A DNA stretch of 64,000 nucleotides, from positions 23,705,930-23,769,929 of the forward strand of contig CM034549.1 of NCBI GenBank assembly GCA_020055645.1. The letters are read 5' to 3'. Source of the DNA: Tomocerus qinae (taxonomy: Eukaryota; Arthropoda; Collembola; Entomobryomorpha; Tomoceridae). Both the position numbers and the translations under genes were made by a program. The number at the start of each line of letters is the position of its first letter. Position 1 is the stretch's first letter. Shown in pieces: positions 62,001 through 64,000 of the stretch. The notes below the pieces were generated by a model. It saw nothing but the letters and a program-made list of their open reading frames with translations, was not told the DNA's origin and did no database searches.

Positions 62001-64000
62001 TGATAATTGAATTAAAATAACTCCTACTACGTACAACCTGCTCGAGACAGCATAACACAGTAGTAGGTACAAATATTTATTTTGGGGATCTACAACTGAT
62101 TCTCTTCTGATGTGACGTTGTTTTTAATTACTCAAAGGGAGTCTCTTGTTCAACATTTACGGAACTGATACTAATTCAATAGTGCAAAAGCAAGGTTATT
62201 CATCTTGAATTGCTGTATTTACTTGAATCACGAAATGTAGTAAATACGCAGATCTCTTTTCCCACTTCTAATTATTTTGCGCAGTTTAGAATTTGCGACT
62301 CGTGTACAAAAGATGCTTGAGAACATTTCTTTGACGCAGATGTTCTTTTTGTTGAGCTGAGAATTGATCACTTAAATAAAGTAAAATCCTAGTAATGCCG
62401 AATGAGAAAAGTTGACATGCAATTTTATTGACAATTCATTTCATTTCCCATTCATTTCCTGTTTCCTTGATATTTGGGCCAGAGTAGAATGCAGACGGCC
62501 TTATAAATTTTGTTAGGCGTATTAAATTCTCAGAAAAAGATACCTCTAAGTAAAAGGAAAAGTACAAGAAGTTAGCTGTCTCAAACATCCTCATTTCTAC
62601 TCTTTTACATAACACTCTACATACTCACCATGCTCCATTTCTTTAAGTGGTTCGGTTGATTTTTACAATGCGATTGTCTGGATTTTCAAAGATCCCTACC
62701 AAAGTGCTTTTATTTTACTTCAAATTTACGCCATAAGTACAATAAAATGACCTAATTTTTTTCGTTATGTAACAAGACCTAATTTCCTATGTCTTTTTCT
62801 TTTTCTAAACCCACTTACTTGTTATAAAGTTCTTACCATATAAAACTATGTTGACACATGGCCCGTAATATTTTGTAGTTTGTAGTATAAATGATATTCC
62901 TGATATTTAGACATGCATGTTATCAGCTAGCGTTGACAGTGCTGCAAATACAGCTTCTATAAAAGTACAGGACGTGTGTTTTTGAAAATGTGACAAATGT
63001 CTCACTTTCTCATATCTGCTGGATATTTTACGCAGCCACAAAACGTTAACCTCATATCAAGTCAGTCTGTTGAGTACTTACATAACATTACATCGTATTT
63101 GCGAGGTGAACAGCCGGTGTAACCCGAATTCTCCAGGATAAATTCCAGGTCATGCACATAAATACAATTGCCTGTCTGTCATGAATAGAAATGTCGACTT
63201 ATCTTATTAGCAATTTGACAATTTTCCGAAACTCATGTCAGACGTAATCGATCTACAGATCTATACATAATATGGGAGTAACATCACTTGATACACTAAC
63301 GTTTACTCATTTTTAGAACCAAAATTACATGTTTCATGTTATATATTTCAAACATGCACCCACTTACATATACAAGTAGGTATTAAATAATCCCAACACA
63401 AAGCAAACTTTATTGAGTCTGGTCATTTTCTTGTGAATAGTAAGTAGTGCATGAATAAAGTTGCAAATATCGCGTTATTACTCCATTTCTCCTTCAAATA
63501 AACATATTCAACCTAGTCCAGTTATGAAGAAATTATTCGAAACTAATTACTATTCATAAGCTGTGACGTGTAGTTGGGAAAAGCATGCACATTTCTTATA
63601 TGTATGATAATAAACACAGAAGTTAGTGTATAAAATGGGAGAAATGGGAACATTTAATTTTGCAGACCAATGGCCTGCAAAGTTTGCTTATTAGATTTAT
63701 TATCTAAAAATGTACTATAATATACTATAATATGATGTATGTTAAAAAGATTATATAGCTGATAAGGATGTGTGGTCTATTTATAGATACTAGGATGTAC
63801 TAATTCTAAAACCCTTCATCCGCATTAGGTATAATCTCTAGTGAAAGAATGTAGTCATTATTATAAATAAATATAAAGGACAGAAGGAAACCACAAAGAT
63901 AAACAGAAACATAGGGGAAAGGGCAGCGACCGAATTCGGAGAGCTGCATTGTATAAATAAGGTAAAAACGTGCACAGTGTAAGCATATATAATCTAGTAT
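59068..64000. other. Right-end AT-rich DNA, no gene recognised
   Basis: About 4.9 kb with only short chance ORFs (for example 60765-61001 and 61073-61270, +). By position it is probably a long intron of the preceding gene or intergenic DNA. Confidence 0.4.

Overview
The window is nuclear DNA of an arthropod, most probably an insect. The genes are eukaryotic and heavily spliced, introns inside genes are often only 60-120 bp, the DNA is AT-rich, and the mobile elements are a BEL/Pao LTR retrotransposon and a hAT-like DNA element. The species cannot be named from the sequence. Exon joins below were worked out by hand from GT/AG sites, reading-frame phase and family resemblance; no alignment was run.

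Layout. 133-12680 (-) is the 5' part of a PFKFB gene (6-phosphofructo-2-kinase/fructose-2,6-bisphosphatase): two alternative first coding exons (12470-12680 and 4500-4539), both joining in phase 1 to the Walker A exon at 133-258; the rest lies beyond the left edge. Its long first intron carries a 1311-bp hAT-like element (8738-10048) with an 8-bp target duplication. 15371-17297 (+) is a secreted astacin metalloprotease. 18377-20135 (-) is a syntaxin-7/12-type SNARE. 24205-30776 (+) is the complete 20-coding-exon brahma SWI/SNF ATPase. 31162-34134 (-) is DDX42, convergent with brahma and divergent from PIG-V (34284-36965, +), whose start codon lies only 149 bp away. 37800-43035 (-) is a large OTU-domain protein with a long octapeptide tandem array. 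43669-51064 is a BEL/Pao retrotransposon with near-identical LTRs but a frameshifted pol. The right end is sparse: a possible signal-peptide exon (52147-52227, -), a 108-bp tandem repeat (56098-56400) and the first two coding exons of a secreted Ser/Thr/Gln-rich protein with a TATA box (57639-59067, +), which probably continues off the window.

How the genes relate. There is no operon-like logic. The centre is a compact block of housekeeping genes: chromatin remodelling (brahma), an RNA helicase (DDX42), GPI-anchor synthesis (PIG-V) and endosomal fusion (syntaxin). Looser intergenic DNA with repeats lies on both sides. The most unusual objects are the hAT-like element with GC-rich palindromic ends, the OTU/octapeptide protein with a changed active-site neighbourhood, the young but frameshifted retrotransposon, and the N-terminal extension on PIG-V.
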